A stretch of DNA of 64,000 nucleotides from Nageia nagi (lineage: Eukaryota > Pinophyta): the NCBI GenBank assembly GCA_050084985.1, contig JBITNC010000001.1, forward strand, positions 130,820,001 to 130,884,000. The letters are read 5' to 3'. How positions within the stretch are numbered: position 1 is the first letter of the stretch; every line of letters starts with the position of its first letter. Made by a program: the position numbers and the translations under genes. The notes under the pieces are model-generated. The model was given only the letters and a program-made list of their open reading frames with translations, searched no databases and was not told the origin of the DNA. This document shows, piece after piece, positions 49,560-61,059 of the stretch.

Positions 49560-49950
49560 TACATGAAATTGTTATAAAAAATGCATCCATCTATAGTGTC
49601 TAGTTTGTTGCAATTTTGATTGAGTTTGTAAATACTTTAATGATTGATGATCAATATGAATAAGTGTTTCTTTACCCATTAAGTAATATTTTTACTTTTT
49701 AATAGCTTGAACCAATGTATACATTTCCTTATCATAAGTAGGATAATTCAAAATAGCCCTACTAAATTTTTCAAAATGATAGCAAATTGGTTTACCTTAT
49801 TGTAATAAAATAGCTCCCATGGTATAATCACTTGTATCAGTATCCACTTCAAATGGCTTCTATAAATCAGGAAGTGCTAGCTCAAGTACATTAATAATAT
49901 TTTTCTTCAAAGTGTCAAAAGATATTTATTGTTGCTTTTCTCATTAGAAA
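49560..49950 (-). pseudogene. Element B RNase H
   Basis: Decayed text of the form FSRAILNYPTYDKEMYTLVQ, KKYYLMGKETLIHIDHQSLK and LQTQSKLQQTRHYRWMHFL on the minus strand matches the C-terminal half of gypsy RNase H (DHxSLK). The N-terminal DAS part is poorly preserved. Confidence 0.75.
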
Positions 49951-49952
49951 AA

Positions 49953-50640
49953 TTACCTCTTCCCAGTTACATCATGTAAAGGTAAAGCAATATGAGAAAA
50001 ATTAACAATAAAATTTTTCAAATATTGGACAACACTTAAGAAACTCTTTACTTCAATTACATTAGATGGCCTTGGCCAATCTACTATAGCACTTACTTTA
50101 CTAGGATCTATCTTAAGTTGTCCATGACCAATAACATGGCCCAAATACACCAAAGACTCTTTACCAAACTCACATTTTGAATATTTCAATAACAAATTCT
50201 CCCTATGCAAAGTTTGAAACATTTTTCTAAGATGTACAACATGTTCCTCTCAAGTATAACTATAAACAAGAATATCATCCAAGTATACAACAACAAAGTA
50301 ATAAATAAATATATGAAGTACATCATTCATTACCCTCATAAAAATGGTTGGTGCATTGCATAAACCAAATGACAAAATAAGTCTTCCAAATGTTCTCCTC
50401 TTCTACTTAAGTCCAAATTTGTGAAGAATCTTGCCCCTTGCAACTGATCCAAAATATCATCTATTCGAGGTAAAAGATAGCAATTTTTGATGGTGATTTT
50501 GTTTAGTGCTCTATAGTCAATGTACATTATTCAAGTTTGATCCTTCTTGGAAACTAATATAATAGGTTATCCACATGGATATGTACTTATTTTGATCACA
50601 CCTTGATCAACCAACTCCTAAATCTACCTCCTTATCTTCC
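49953..50640 (-). pseudogene. Element B reverse transcriptase
   Basis: Motifs in order: [39 protein letters not shown] (50336-50527), then an internal deletion removing the SGYHQ...TAFRT part, [32 protein letters not shown] (catalytic YLDD at about 50270-50300), SKCEFGKESLVYLGHVIGHG and IVDWPRPSNVIEVKSFL. The 49953-50222 piece is the connection domain. The deletion makes it dead. Confidence 0.85.
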
Positions 50641-50699
50641 CTTGCTCTAGAATTGATTTTCGATACAAGACTATGTTAGGAAATGAAGCATCGGGCAAC

Positions 50700-51330
50700 A
50701 AATGAATATCATATTTTATATCCCACATAGGAGGTAATCCATGTGGCTCTGCAAATAAGTTAGTAAACTCTTGAAATAAATCCTACATATGTTTCACTCT
50801 TTTCCACACCATTAGCAGCCTACAATCAATATTGCATGTCATTGACAATGTGAGATTCACCTCACCTAAGGATCTTATGTTCACCATGATTAGAATAAAC
50901 TTTTTAGAAGCATTTACAAGACATTTTTCTTGAATAGAAGTGACCAAAGGTAGCTTTTTCCTACTTTTATGTGCACTAGTTAGAAACACTTTTCCATCTT
51001 TCACCAATCGTAATTTGTTCAATCTTTTGTAATAAATACCATCTCTATCCCACATGTAAGGGTTACCAAGAATAACACCACAAATTTCTAAAAGAACAAC
51101 ATCATCCATAACTTCATTAATGTACTTTGTACAAATAGTAAATTTCAACTTACATTGCTTAGTAACTTGCAAACTAGCATTATGTTGCACTTAATCCAAA
51201 GGATATAGATTTGGATGGTTGAAAGTTTTCAATCCCAAATTACTCATTATAGTATATGAAATAAAATTTGCTTGAGAACTCAAATCAACAATGTGATCTA
51301 CTTTAGTTTTCTTAATTTAGATTTTGAGGT
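50700..51330 (-). pseudogene. Element B protease region
   Basis: Open piece 50783-51190 contains DDVVLLEICGVILGNPYMWD then RDGIYYKRLNKLRLVKDGKV and FLTSAHKSRKKLPLV, a downstream protease line known from plant gypsy polyproteins (VCGxVxGxPYxxxRDAxFxRR). The active-site end lies near 51230-51310 and is broken. Confidence 0.65.
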
Positions 51331-51399
51331 GGAATAATTGAATCCTTTGCTCTTCAATGTCTTGAGGTTCTTCAACCTTTTGAATAGTTGAACAATTTA

Positions 51400-52540
51400 G
51401 TTTCTCATCAACATCTGAAATACTCTCAATATCATCACATATAAGAACTATAACATTATTTTTCTCCTTATTATTATACTTATATGGATATAATTTTGGA
51501 TGTAATTTCCAAAATTTATCATCAACATGACCATATTTATAACAATGACTACAATATCTACCATCATCTTCTTTCTTTGAAATATTAGTGGTCTTAGTTT
51601 CTTGCTTACCTTTTCCTTTATCTTGAGATTTACCTTTTTATTATCCTCCCCTTGAATTAGAATCTTTCTTGGATTCATCATATTATCTCCTTGCCTTACC
51701 ATCATCCTCTAAGTATTATGCTTATACAAACACTTGATCAAGATTAGTTGGATTAAATAACATGATAGTATTTTACAAATGACTATGTAAACCTCCAATG
51801 TACTTCATTAAAGTTTAAGGATCTTTTAGTGAAACCTTAAGAAAATTGGGTTATTTTCTAAATTTTGTTGTGTATTCTTGAATATTTTACCCTTTTTATT
51901 CTCTAAAGAATTACCATTTCATCAATTATTTATTATGATTTTCTAATTGATAGAATTAATTTCTTAACAACTACTTAAATTCATTTCAAGAAAATATTTC
52001 TGATAAGTGTTCATGATTAAGATTTTCTACATGACTTTCCCACAAAACTAAAGCATGTTCACTCATATTTAATTTAGAAAAAAGAGATTTTATCAACATC
52101 ATTTACAACATCATGAATTTTGAAATAAACCTCCAATTGTTTCAAATAACTATTTACCTTTTCTGTATCAACCTCTCCTCTAAAAGTAGGAATTTCCACT
52201 TTGACCTAAACCTTGAATGGAACTCGATTTGATGAAGATGATGAATTAGGTCTTCCAACTACATCATGATATATTTGATTGATATTTGCATTTTCTCTAG
52301 TAGCTAACAAATGAGTCAAATAATTCACTATTTCTAAAAATCTCCTTTCAAAATTGGCATCCATCATGGTATGAACAGTAGACTGTCACTCCTTCGCATT
52401 ATCCATTTCAGTCATTCTATCACTTTGACCAACCGTAGAATCCTTTGGAATCAATTTTGATCTTTGAAATATCCTCCTAAATATCAAAAAACACACTATT
52501 AATGACCTGAAATACCTAAAATTCTAGCCCTAAATTTGAT
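51400..52540 (-). pseudogene. Element B gag with zinc knuckle
   Basis: At about 51485-51560 the minus strand reads DGRYCSHCYKYGHVDDKFWK then LHP, a CCHC knuckle whose last Cys is Phe. The rest of gag (51750-52500) is recognisable only as capsid-like text with many stops. It lies just inside the primer-binding site, as it should. Confidence 0.65.
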
Positions 52541-52548
52541 GTATACAA

Positions 52549-52560
52549 GCTTTGATACCA
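52549..52560 (-). other. Primer-binding site of element B (tRNA-iMet type)
   Basis: TGGTATCAAAGC on the minus strand, one transition from TGGTATCAGAGC, two bases from the LTR terminus at 52563. Confidence 0.85.
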
Positions 52561-52562
52561 TG

Positions 52563-53287
52563 TGATCTATAATTACCAAATGCTTATGGCATACTCAAAT
52601 CCTCACTTACATATTCAAATGAAAATGCATTCACCATTATGAGATCATATAAAATTGCATATAAATTTGAAAATTTCATAATTTAAATCAAAAACTAGTA
52701 ATCTCAAACACATAATAAGATCAACATAATGATTTATCCTGGTTCACCTAATGTGGGCTAATCCATCATGGACTTGGAGTCTTCTCTTCTCATTATTTAT
52801 GGAAATAACAATATTACATACATAGAGAAATAACATAAACACAATGATAATACAATCTCTTACAATTACTACAATCTCCTACATCAAGAAGAAACAATCT
52901 TAGAACTACAATAATTCTCAAATTACTTTTGGTTTTCTTTCAAAATATTACAATTCTAAAATCCCAAAACTCTACAATCCTCTTTAATGAGAATCAAGAA
53001 TGAGATACACCATTAAATAAGACTCCATAACACTCTAAAACATCAAGAAAGGAACCTGAATCACTTAGTATCCAAAAATTCCACTATCTCTTCAAATTCC
53101 CTAGCTAACTCATCAAGGTGCACATTGTTAGTGGCCTAAAGTCAACAATTTACACACCACTAGAGGTCTAAAACTGAATGCCAAAAAACTTCAAATTTTG
53201 ATCTTTGATCTATCTCTAAGCACATATACCTTTGGAATGAGTATTGCTCTTGGAAAAATAACTTGGCACATGATCTAATTCATATCA
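52563..53287 (-). repeat. 5' LTR of element B
   Basis: Starts TGATCTATAATTACCAAATG beside the primer-binding site and ends CTAATTCATATCA. It aligns along its length to 43553-44256. Confidence 0.93.
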
Positions 53288-53292
53288 ATAAT
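53288..53292 (+). other. Target-site duplication of element B, right (ATAAT)
   Basis: The second copy of ATAAT; the interrupted integrase frame of C resumes right after it with AGCCATGGAATATTTT. Confidence 0.9.
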
Positions 53293-53950
53293 AGCCATGG
53301 AATATTTTTTGAAGCAAGTTGAAGTTATTCCTATGATTTCAATGAAAGGATCAAAGATAGAAGAATTCATATAACATCATATCATTTATGATTTTGGGAT
53401 TCCTGCCCAAATTATCACTGATAACAAAAAGAATTTAAAAAATAAATAAGTATTAGCCTTATGTAAAAGACTTCACATTCAAATTAGTTTTTCAACACCA
53501 TATTATCCCTAAGGAAATGGAAAAGTTGAGGCTACAAATAAAACTATTCATAATATTCTACTTAAAATAGTTGATAATTCTCATAAAGATTGGCAATCTA
53601 ATTATTCCACATGCTTTATGGGCTTATCACACTAGCATCTGAAAACCTACTAGGGAAACCCTATTTTTCTTAGTTTATGAAGCAGAAGCAGTGTTACCTT
53701 TAGAAATAGAAATCCCATCTCTATGAATTGCTCTACAAGATTATATCATAGATGAAACAACTCATCAAATAAGATTAGATCAATTTCTACTCCTAGATGA
53801 GATAAGAGTTAATGCATTTGAACATATGCATACCTACCAAATTTGTATTAAACAAGCCTTTAATAAATAAGTTAAGATTCATGAATTTAATGTATGAGAC
53901 CTAGTATTAAAGGAAAACCAACAAACTTCATAAATGGAGAGATAAATTCA
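53293..53950 (+). pseudogene. Element C integrase, C-terminal half, truncated
   Basis: AMEYFLKQVEVIPMISMKGS (family ATDYFTKWVEAIP), then DFGIPAQIITDNKKNLKN (catalytic Asp), HIQISFSTPYYP, a stop at the Gln of PQGNG, GNGKVEATNKTIHNILLKIV (catalytic Glu), LVYEAEAVLPLEIEIPSL and DLVLKENQQTS. The usual C-terminal tail of the Tat family (GPYxVxxxxGxGAYxL) is missing: at about 53945 the text jumps into the unknown reading frame. Confidence 0.85.
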
Positions 53951-56900
53951 AGATACATCTGAGTCAAAATTTGAAGTAGTACTAGATTACTCTTATAAAT
54001 CCATAGTCCAAGCATTTGCTATTCTAACAGATTGGACTTTCCATGTCAAGAAACAAATTGATTTGAAAAAGGCGAAGCATGATTTTTATATCAATCAAGA
54101 TGAAATGTTGAGTTGGATCAATGGAAGATACCAAGATAGCAGGAAGGCTAAAATCTTATCGAGCTACTAGATAGCTCTTTTTGAAAGAAATAAGGATAGA
54201 GAAGTGTTGCAAGCACTAGCAGTTATCCTAAGAAAGAAGACCCAGATTGAAGCACATGAAGCCATGGTGCATATGGCTTATAACATTTCATAGGCTCACA
54301 TCTGCTATGAATTTTTATCTTTTATAATTAGAGAAATTAAGAGTGTCTATTTAAAATTAAGAAGTTACACTTTAGACATTTCTCATATCTTTGGTGGCTC
54401 TTTACCCATCAAAATCTAGACAAACTCATAGAGGCAAGGCTCCTAGTTGAGCTAAAAAGTTCCAGTGTTGCACTGGTGCCAATTGACCTAATGGTGCCAA
54501 TTTTGACTAAGTCGCATGGATCCTACTATGAATTTATGGATAAGTTCTATGCAATAGCTGTAAAAATTTTGATTGGAAAAATCCCTAGTAGACTATGCAA
54601 AAGCACAATGAGAGAGCTATAAGGAGGAAATAAAATTGATGAATGGTACTTCTTGAGAAGCCACACCATAATAATTAGGTATGGGTATTTTGAGAGACCC
54701 TTCTTATTACCTAAATATGTAACCCCCTAGTTATATTCAATAGAGATGGGAAGATAGATTTGTGCTATAGAGAGAAAGTATGGGTCTAGGGATAACTTTA
54801 AGTTTATTATAGATATACCAACTTCAACTGAGAATTTTACTCTTTTAGAAATAGGGTGTAAAGATAGTATAGCCCAATTCATTGTATAGAATTTCAAGTT
54901 AGATAAGGTGAAAACTACATGGATGTATGACCCATCAATAGAGATGACCCAAATAATAAGGTCAAGTAAAAACTATCTAGCATTTATCCATGATGGTACA
55001 CCCCATATAGAATACTTTATAAATAAAACTATGCAAGAAGTAGAAATGTACCCAGATTAGGAATTTATAACCCTAAATAAGGCCTGAATGGTCCTTGAGG
55101 GAATAAGAAAGTATAGGAATTGAGAAAATAAGAGATAATATTTTGTCCTCAACCCAGAGGTCCTCACCTAATTAGCAAATCTTGGGTGGGGTACCAATAA
55201 AATTTATTATTTTACAAAATTTAGATTTGAGTATACTACAAAAATTCACCACATCGAGAGTGAATTATTTGAAAAATTCAAATATGATAAGTATTGGGAG
55301 GTTGAGTATTCCAAGGATCCTCTACTAGAGTTGGAACAACCCTTTCCTCCTCATTTTTAGAGAAAACCTACTACAAGGGCAAGGCCAATATAGACAGGAA
55401 AACCATCTAGTATGGTTGAAATTTCAAATAAAGGAGAGCAAGACCATTTAGACACCACCACCTCTTTGCAAGATCCTTCTCTAAAAAAGAAAAAGAAAAT
55501 ACAAACTCTTGATCAAAGATAGTAGATATTGGAGAAGGAATAGAAGCCTACAAAGAAGCCTCATTTCACTATAGCAAGGTCACAGTCATAAACAATTGTA
55601 CCTTCACCTTCAAAGGCAATAGAAGAAGTTTCAAAGGTGGTGATAAAAGAAATAAAAACTTTTGATACAGAATAGTTCAAAGAGCCTTAGGATATAGATA
55701 CTAGTGTTCCAAAAGAAGCCCAAACATAAGAACAAGCATAAACCCTAGAAGAGGAATAAGGCTAAATTCAACAAGGTAGGGGAAGCTTACCTAAAGCTAG
55801 TGGATCTGTAGCAGTTGCACCTAGAAGAGGATTGGGAGATAATGATGAAGATGATGAACCTAGGAAAAAGAAAGACTCTAGCCTAATGGATAAGTTTAAG
55901 GAACAAGATGAGGCCATGGAAGAGGCAAAGCTAGAACTAGAAGTCCAACATTTGACACCTCCCAGATAATCCCAACCCATTCAACAAGTTGAGACACCTA
56001 TTTCATGTGGAGTTATTACTACCCATTCTTTAATTCCTATAGCATTGTAAGAGGAAACAAAGTTAATTTGTTCTATACTAATTATAGAGCCCATTGATTG
56101 GGCAACTTTTGTTAATAAGTCTCCTATGCTCCTTGAGCAACAGTCGAGAATTTTGAGTAAGGTAATAGAGATGGGAGATATTAAAATTGCACAGATGCCT
56201 TTAAAAGAAGGGTAATTGGATATTACTCCCATGGCCATAATGGATGTAAATATGCAAAGTGCACCACCGATTGACCAATCAAAGTTTTTGGTTAATACTT
56301 CAATGGTAGCCAATAAAAGTCTTCAAGCGATGGAGATTAAGATAGAGAAATTGAATAAGAAAATTGATTAGTATAAGAAAGACTACTCCCTTAAAGATAA
56401 AATAGTAGCTGGGTTACAGAATAAAAATAAAGAATTGATTGCAAGGCTTGATAAGAAAAAAACAAAGTTTGATAAGAGCATGGTAAGCTAAGTTGGATGC
56501 TACAAATCAAATGATAGAAGATCTCAAAGTTCAAATTATAGTTATTGATGATCAAAATGTCAAACAAGTTGAGGTCGAGATGCAGACTATCATCGTAATA
56601 AATAAAGTTCTATATAATGATAATGCAAAGTTGTTATTGCTCATGAAGAACTTCATAAAATCCTTGGTGGAGCAAGTCAATGATAGAATGATAACATTAT
56701 CACACTTGCATATGGTCAAGAAAAAAATAATACAGGCGATCAAGGAGTTCTATGTTCATACTGCTCTCCATAAGCTAGCTTTGGATACACCTAGGGTAAT
56801 ATTAGAAAGGCTGCAGGCCCACTTAAGAATTTTGATTGAAAAGAATATAACAATGATATTTCCTAAGCCAAAATAGCTATATCAAAAGAGGATTCAAGAT

Positions 56901-57390
56901 ATTTGTGAAATCCAAAGTTTAGTGTTTAATATGGATATTAATAAACACCAGATTACAACAGAGCTGAGATTCATTAATAAATTCTTTAATTTTTTGATTG
57001 AGATGAAGGATCCCAAATTGTGAGAAGATTAGAATGTAAGGTAGTGCTACCAATTGGATATACAATACCATTTAGCTCCTTGAATAATATTTCTCTAAGA
57101 AATAAATTTTAGATTTATAATAAATAAATGAGTTGGCTCAGGAGGCAATCATAAAATTTTTACATGCGAAAAGGTTGAACAATTTTTGGATAGAGTTTAA
57201 AGCAGATACAAAGAATATTAAGGCATCCCATGTCTTATCACAAACTGATTATAAAGATCTAAGTGATCTAAATAAAAAAGATGTAGCCATTCCTCCCACC
57301 AGACCTGATGGCAATAGTTGAGACCACAACTAGGTCCACTTCTGGACAAGCCATTGAAAGTAATAGTTAAAGGGTTTTGTTCTCCAATAG
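53950..57390 (+). pseudogene. Long decayed reading frame of unknown family (about 1,100 codons)
   Basis: I do not recognise this protein. It starts near FEVVLDYSYKSIVQAFAILT without a clear ATG, so its N-terminus may be lost. One frame runs from 53960 to about 54417 (ENQDEMLSW-like INQDEMLSWINGRYQDSRKA), a shift leads to one frame for more than 2 kb (54416-56490; LVPIDLMVPILTKSHGSYYE, YFERPFLLPKYVTP, TTWMYDPSIEMTQ), then another shift opens 56493-56876. The middle is Lys- and Glu/Asp-rich with basic runs (PSLKKKKKIQ, EDDEPRKKKDSS). The end (56300-56960) has a coiled-coil look. By hand count, 23 in-frame stops between 54060 and 55780 are 13 TAG, 8 TAA and 2 TGA. The end near PPTRPDGNS (57321) or slightly later is uncertain. 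Confidence 0.6.
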
Positions 57391-59065
57391 GTAGAGACCC
57401 TAAAGAGCCATAAAAAGATTGTATTCTTTTAGAATTACACTCTAAATTGGGATAATTCTATTATTCTTTATTATTTATTTTTAGTGCCTAGGAGTTATGT
57501 ATATAAGAGTGCCAAGGAGGGATATTATTCTCTTAGAGTCTCCAAGAGTTGTAAATTTTTGTATTCTTTCATTTTTATTAATCCCTCTTCTTCTTATTAC
57601 TTTCCCTTAGAGTGTCAAGAGTTATGTATATAATAATACTTGAAAGTAATATTATTTTCTTAGTGCCTGAGAATTATGTGAATAAGAATACCCAAGAGTT
57701 ATGTCATTCTTCATTCTTTTATTCTTTAGTGCTTGGGAGTTGAGAGTACCTAGGAGTTATGTAATCTTCTTTAGGGTACCTGAGTGAGTTGTAAAAGATA
57801 CCCAAGATACATGTATATAAGACTATCTAATAATTATATTTATTGCCTCAAGGTATCTTAGAATTGTTGACATAAGTGTCTAATACTTGCATAAATTTAG
57901 AGCTAGATTTTTGAAGATCATCAATAGAGCCTGCTAATTTTGAGAGATGACATCATGATTTTTGGTCAAAATCAGCAAGTCTTGAAAGAACCAAATCATC
58001 AATAAAGCCTAGAATAAGAACAAAGAACCTACCAAGCAAATGTAAGAGTAATGTATAAGAAGGAACACCTAAGTCTACTTCATCTTAAGCCCTATTAATG
58101 TGTCAACATTGAATCATTTCCACATAACAATGGTAATTCTTCTTGAACCAAGTTAATATAATGTCTATCAACCACCATTATTTTGATTACTGATATCCAT
58201 AGTAGAGATCATAAAGATTGCAAAGAAGTAGATAGCAGTTAATAGAGCATAGTACCAAATCATACCCATCAATATGAAATCAAATAATTACTCAATCAAC
58301 TACAGTGCTATCTTTAATCAACTATAAAGCTGAAGAAAGAGCAGTCAATAACATGTTAGAAAGATTACAGCTCTATGGACATGGTTGTTCAAAAATTGTA
58401 AATTTCTAGATAGTCATGTTGATTAGTACTTACTCACTATGTATTCTAACATAGTTGTAGCATTTATGTAAATAGTACTATTTTAATTATTTCATTCAAT
58501 GCTAGCAATTATGTATATTAATGAAACCCAACCACCCAGGGAGGGGAGAAGTTGTATAAATAGCTAGCTTTTAGAAATAAAAAATGTCAAACATTTTAGC
58601 AAATTTGCCCAAATCTATAAGAGCTATTCACATATGATAATACAAACAAATAATGCTTTACCCTCTTACAACAAAGTGTTTGTTATTACTTTTGTAAGTG
58701 TTATGTGTGAAATCTTTTCTTCAAATTTTGGCTGTGTATTATGATTGTGAGACCCCATTTCTTAATATTAGCTATGGATTGCTACCTATGCTACATTGCT
58801 CGGGTTGTAAATTTTCTATTTTAGCTATTTTTAATTATTCATCTCTTTCCTATAACTCTTTATCTTTTTATTCCTTTTCTATCACTTTTAACCTTGAATA
58901 TAGATAGGAACCAACCCATAAATTAGATATTGAGTAGAAAACCAAAACAAGCACATCATCACCACTTTTTTCTCTTTAAAGGAACCTACCATTATAAGTA
59001 GTGGAGAACACGACCAGAATAAACCCTTTAAGATTATGTTATACCAATCAATAGTAGCAAGTTCT
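57391..59065 (+). repeat. Probable LTR with degenerate internal repeats
   Basis: Non-coding. A 90-base imperfect repeat built from GTGCCTAGGAGTTATGTATATAAG recurs at about 57480, 57600, 57660 and 57730. A TATA box (58555) is preceded by GC-richer text, and a possible primer-binding site follows at 59066, so an LTR ending near 59065 is plausible. I could not define its left end or find a partner. Confidence 0.4.
58555..58563 (+). promoter_or_regulatory. TATA box of the probable LTR
   Basis: TATAAATAG following GGGAGGGGAGAAGTTG. The context is like that of other plant LTR promoters, and 500 bases further lies the proposed primer-binding site. Confidence 0.5.
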
Positions 59066-59087
59066 ATTTTTGGCATGCCTAGTGGGA
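59066..59087 (+). other. Possible primer-binding site
   Basis: TTGGCATGCCTAGTGGGATG follows CTATTTT. It has the length and TGGC start of a gypsy primer-binding site, but I cannot match it to a given tRNA with confidence. Confidence 0.3.
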
Positions 59088-59376
59088 TGCGAGCTAAATT
59101 CCATATTTAGCAGGTGTTATTAGGCCTAATAGCCTCATCTAGTGGGCTATCAATTAAATCCTTCAATATTATAAGATTATTTTAACCTTATTGGTGATTC
59201 TACTATCAACCAGTCAATATTTTGAACCCTAGGACCTCCAAAATGTAGACTAACTAGAAGTAGTGCCAAAAATTCCTTTAGATAGTCTAGGTTTTAAGAG
59301 TTATCAGTTCCTCACAGGAGGACTAGGTGAGATTTCTTGGGTTGTATCTCATTTGGTCCCTTTAAGGGCAACCCCT
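59088..59376. other. Unassigned DNA
   Basis: Short non-coding stretch between the possible primer-binding site and the copia RT fragment; could be a leader. Confidence 0.35.
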
Positions 59377-59682
59377 CTATCAGTTGCATTTGCTTACAAA
59401 CAAAATATTCTTTTCCTTCAACAAAAAACCCTTTTGGTTGGTTCATGTATATTTTCGCATCTAAGTCACCATTGAAAAAACCACTCTTTACATCAAGTTG
59501 AAAAAATTTCCATCCCTGAGCTATTGTAAGAGCAAGGATCACCTTGATAGTAGGCATCTTTGTCACTAGAGTAAAAGATCTCTCATAATCAACTCCACAT
59601 TTTTGAGCAAAACCCTTGGCTACTAACCTTGCTTTTTATTTCTCAATTTCTCCAACTAAATTATATTTAACCTTGAAAACCC
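59377..59682 (-). pseudogene. Ty1/copia reverse transcriptase fragment
   Basis: Minus-strand text WVFKVKYNLVGEIEK, a stop, KARLVAKGFAQKCGVDYE, TKMPTIKVILALTIAQGWKF and FQLDVKSGFFNGDLDAKIYM, then QPKGFFVEGKEYFVCK, matches the N-terminal third of plant copia RT (KARLVAKGxxQxxGxDYxETF...LDVKxAFLxGxLxEEVYM). The catalytic YVDD part is absent. It ends abruptly at about 59377, and lies head to head with the copia gag starting at 59862. Confidence 0.85.
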
Positions 59683-59861
59683 ATTTTAGATAAAAAAATA
59701 AGCATCAACTCTTTTGATTATACTTGGTGATGAAAATTTTAGATGGATGATTATTATTTTTGCTAATAGTTTAAGCATTTGATTTGTTGATTTGTATGAT
59801 TAATATTTTTTAAACTCAACATGTATGCTTACATTGTTCATCACCTACATATTTTGTAGCA

Positions 59862-60445
59862 ATGGGAGACTCTTTTGCACTTCAGAATATTCTATATGGT
59901 TCTAACAATGGTATTTGGGAACCTAGGATGAAAGCATAACTTCAAGCATAAAAACTTTGGATGATTTTAAGTGAAAACCAAGTTGCTCCATCAAGGGAGA
60001 AGGAACTTGAAGCTTATAATATAAAGAATGATTTGGTAACCTCTATGATATTTCATGTTATTTCAGATGAAATCCTTCTCATGATATCTTCTTCAAACTT
60101 TGCAAATGAAGCTTGGAATAAATTAAAGAGTATCTATTTTGGCATCAAATTCTCTAGAAGGTTCATCATTCTTTAGAAATTACTACAATCATGTCAAGAT
60201 GAAAAAGAAAGTGTGGAAATACATTTGAATAAGGTTATTGACCTTAGGACCTAGCTTGTAGGGTGTGGTTGCAATTGGATCAATGATGAGTTTTTGACTT
60301 TCAACATCATTCAAAGCCTCACTGCTAAATTTAGCCACTTTATGACTATTATTGAAACTAAGCTTGATGATGAGAAAGAAGTGTTCTTAGAAAATTTGTC
60401 AAATATTCTCTTGAAACATGAGAAAATACTTAACAATAAGTGTTG
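59862..60445 (+). pseudogene. Ty1/copia gag (UBN2-type)
   Basis: ATG at 59862 begins GDSFALQNILYGSNNGIWEP; the line continues NDLVTSMIFHVISDEILLMI, SSNFANEAWNKLKSIYFG, CQDEKESVEIHLNKV and DDEKEVFLENLSNILLKHEK. This is the copia gag of plants. Two early stops and others later break it. Confidence 0.8.
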
Positions 60446-60880
60446 ATCACCACTTTTAAAGAGCCTTCTATGGCACTAGGTCCAATGAAGCCTAAGTTTA
60501 AAAAGAAGATTCATAACCAAAAGAAGGGTTCTCATGCTCCTAAGAAGATCTTCAAGAATGGTCAAAATAAGAAAAATTATGATCATGATAATTCAAAGAA
60601 AACCAAACCTAAATTTGATAGAAATTATAATTTCTATGACATATATAGTCATAAGGAAGTTGATTGCTACAAGAAAAAGAAAGAACAAGGTGAAAAAGGA
60701 TATGGAAAACCAAACAAATCTAATAACAAGAAGAAGAATAAAAAAAATTCTTATGTTATTACCTTTTACTTTATGTATCACACTTTGTGAAATGATTCAA
60801 TTATTGATTTTGAATGCATTAACCACATATGTTTTGAAAAACATAAGTTTGAAAACTTTTTAAATATAGAAATGATGCAA
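60446..60880 (+). pseudogene. Copia zinc knuckle and protease start
   Basis: A Lys-rich stretch (KPKFKKKIHNQKKGSHAPKK) is followed by NFYDIYSHKEVDCYKKKK, a CCHC knuckle with two Cys to Tyr changes. Then IIDFECINHICFEKHKFENF (family WIxDSGCTxHMxxxxxxF) is the protease active-site region, with DSG damaged. Confidence 0.75.
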
Positions 60881-61059
60881 TTGTGATAGGTGATAATTCA
60901 TTCCTTGAAGTTCAAGGTATTGAGAGTGTGTGGTTACAAGGAAGGATTCTTAAGAATGTGATTTATGTACCTATATTCATTATGAATCTTTTTTTTTGTA
61001 ATTCAATTTACAAAGAAAATTTACTCTTTTTAATTTAACTCACACTCTTGGTGCATGAA

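Larger units (their letters stand above)
43553..53287 (-). mobile_element. Complete but decayed gypsy element B, nested in C
   Basis: LTRs at 43553-44256 and 52563-53287 both begin TGAT and end in ATCA/AATCA. The internal parts are in minus-strand order from the primer-binding site (52549-52560), gag, protease, RT, RNase H, integrase with a degenerate chromodomain, to the polypurine tract beside 44256. It is flanked by ATAAT on both sides. The LTRs differ by roughly 12-15% in their first 150 bases by eye, so the insertion is old. A 3.63-kb solo LTR lies in its integrase. Confidence 0.93.

Noticed and set aside
55768-56313. Two minus-strand frames (Ser-rich and one mixed)
   Set aside because: They are antisense to the long plus-strand frame at 53950-57390, which has the better coding structure.
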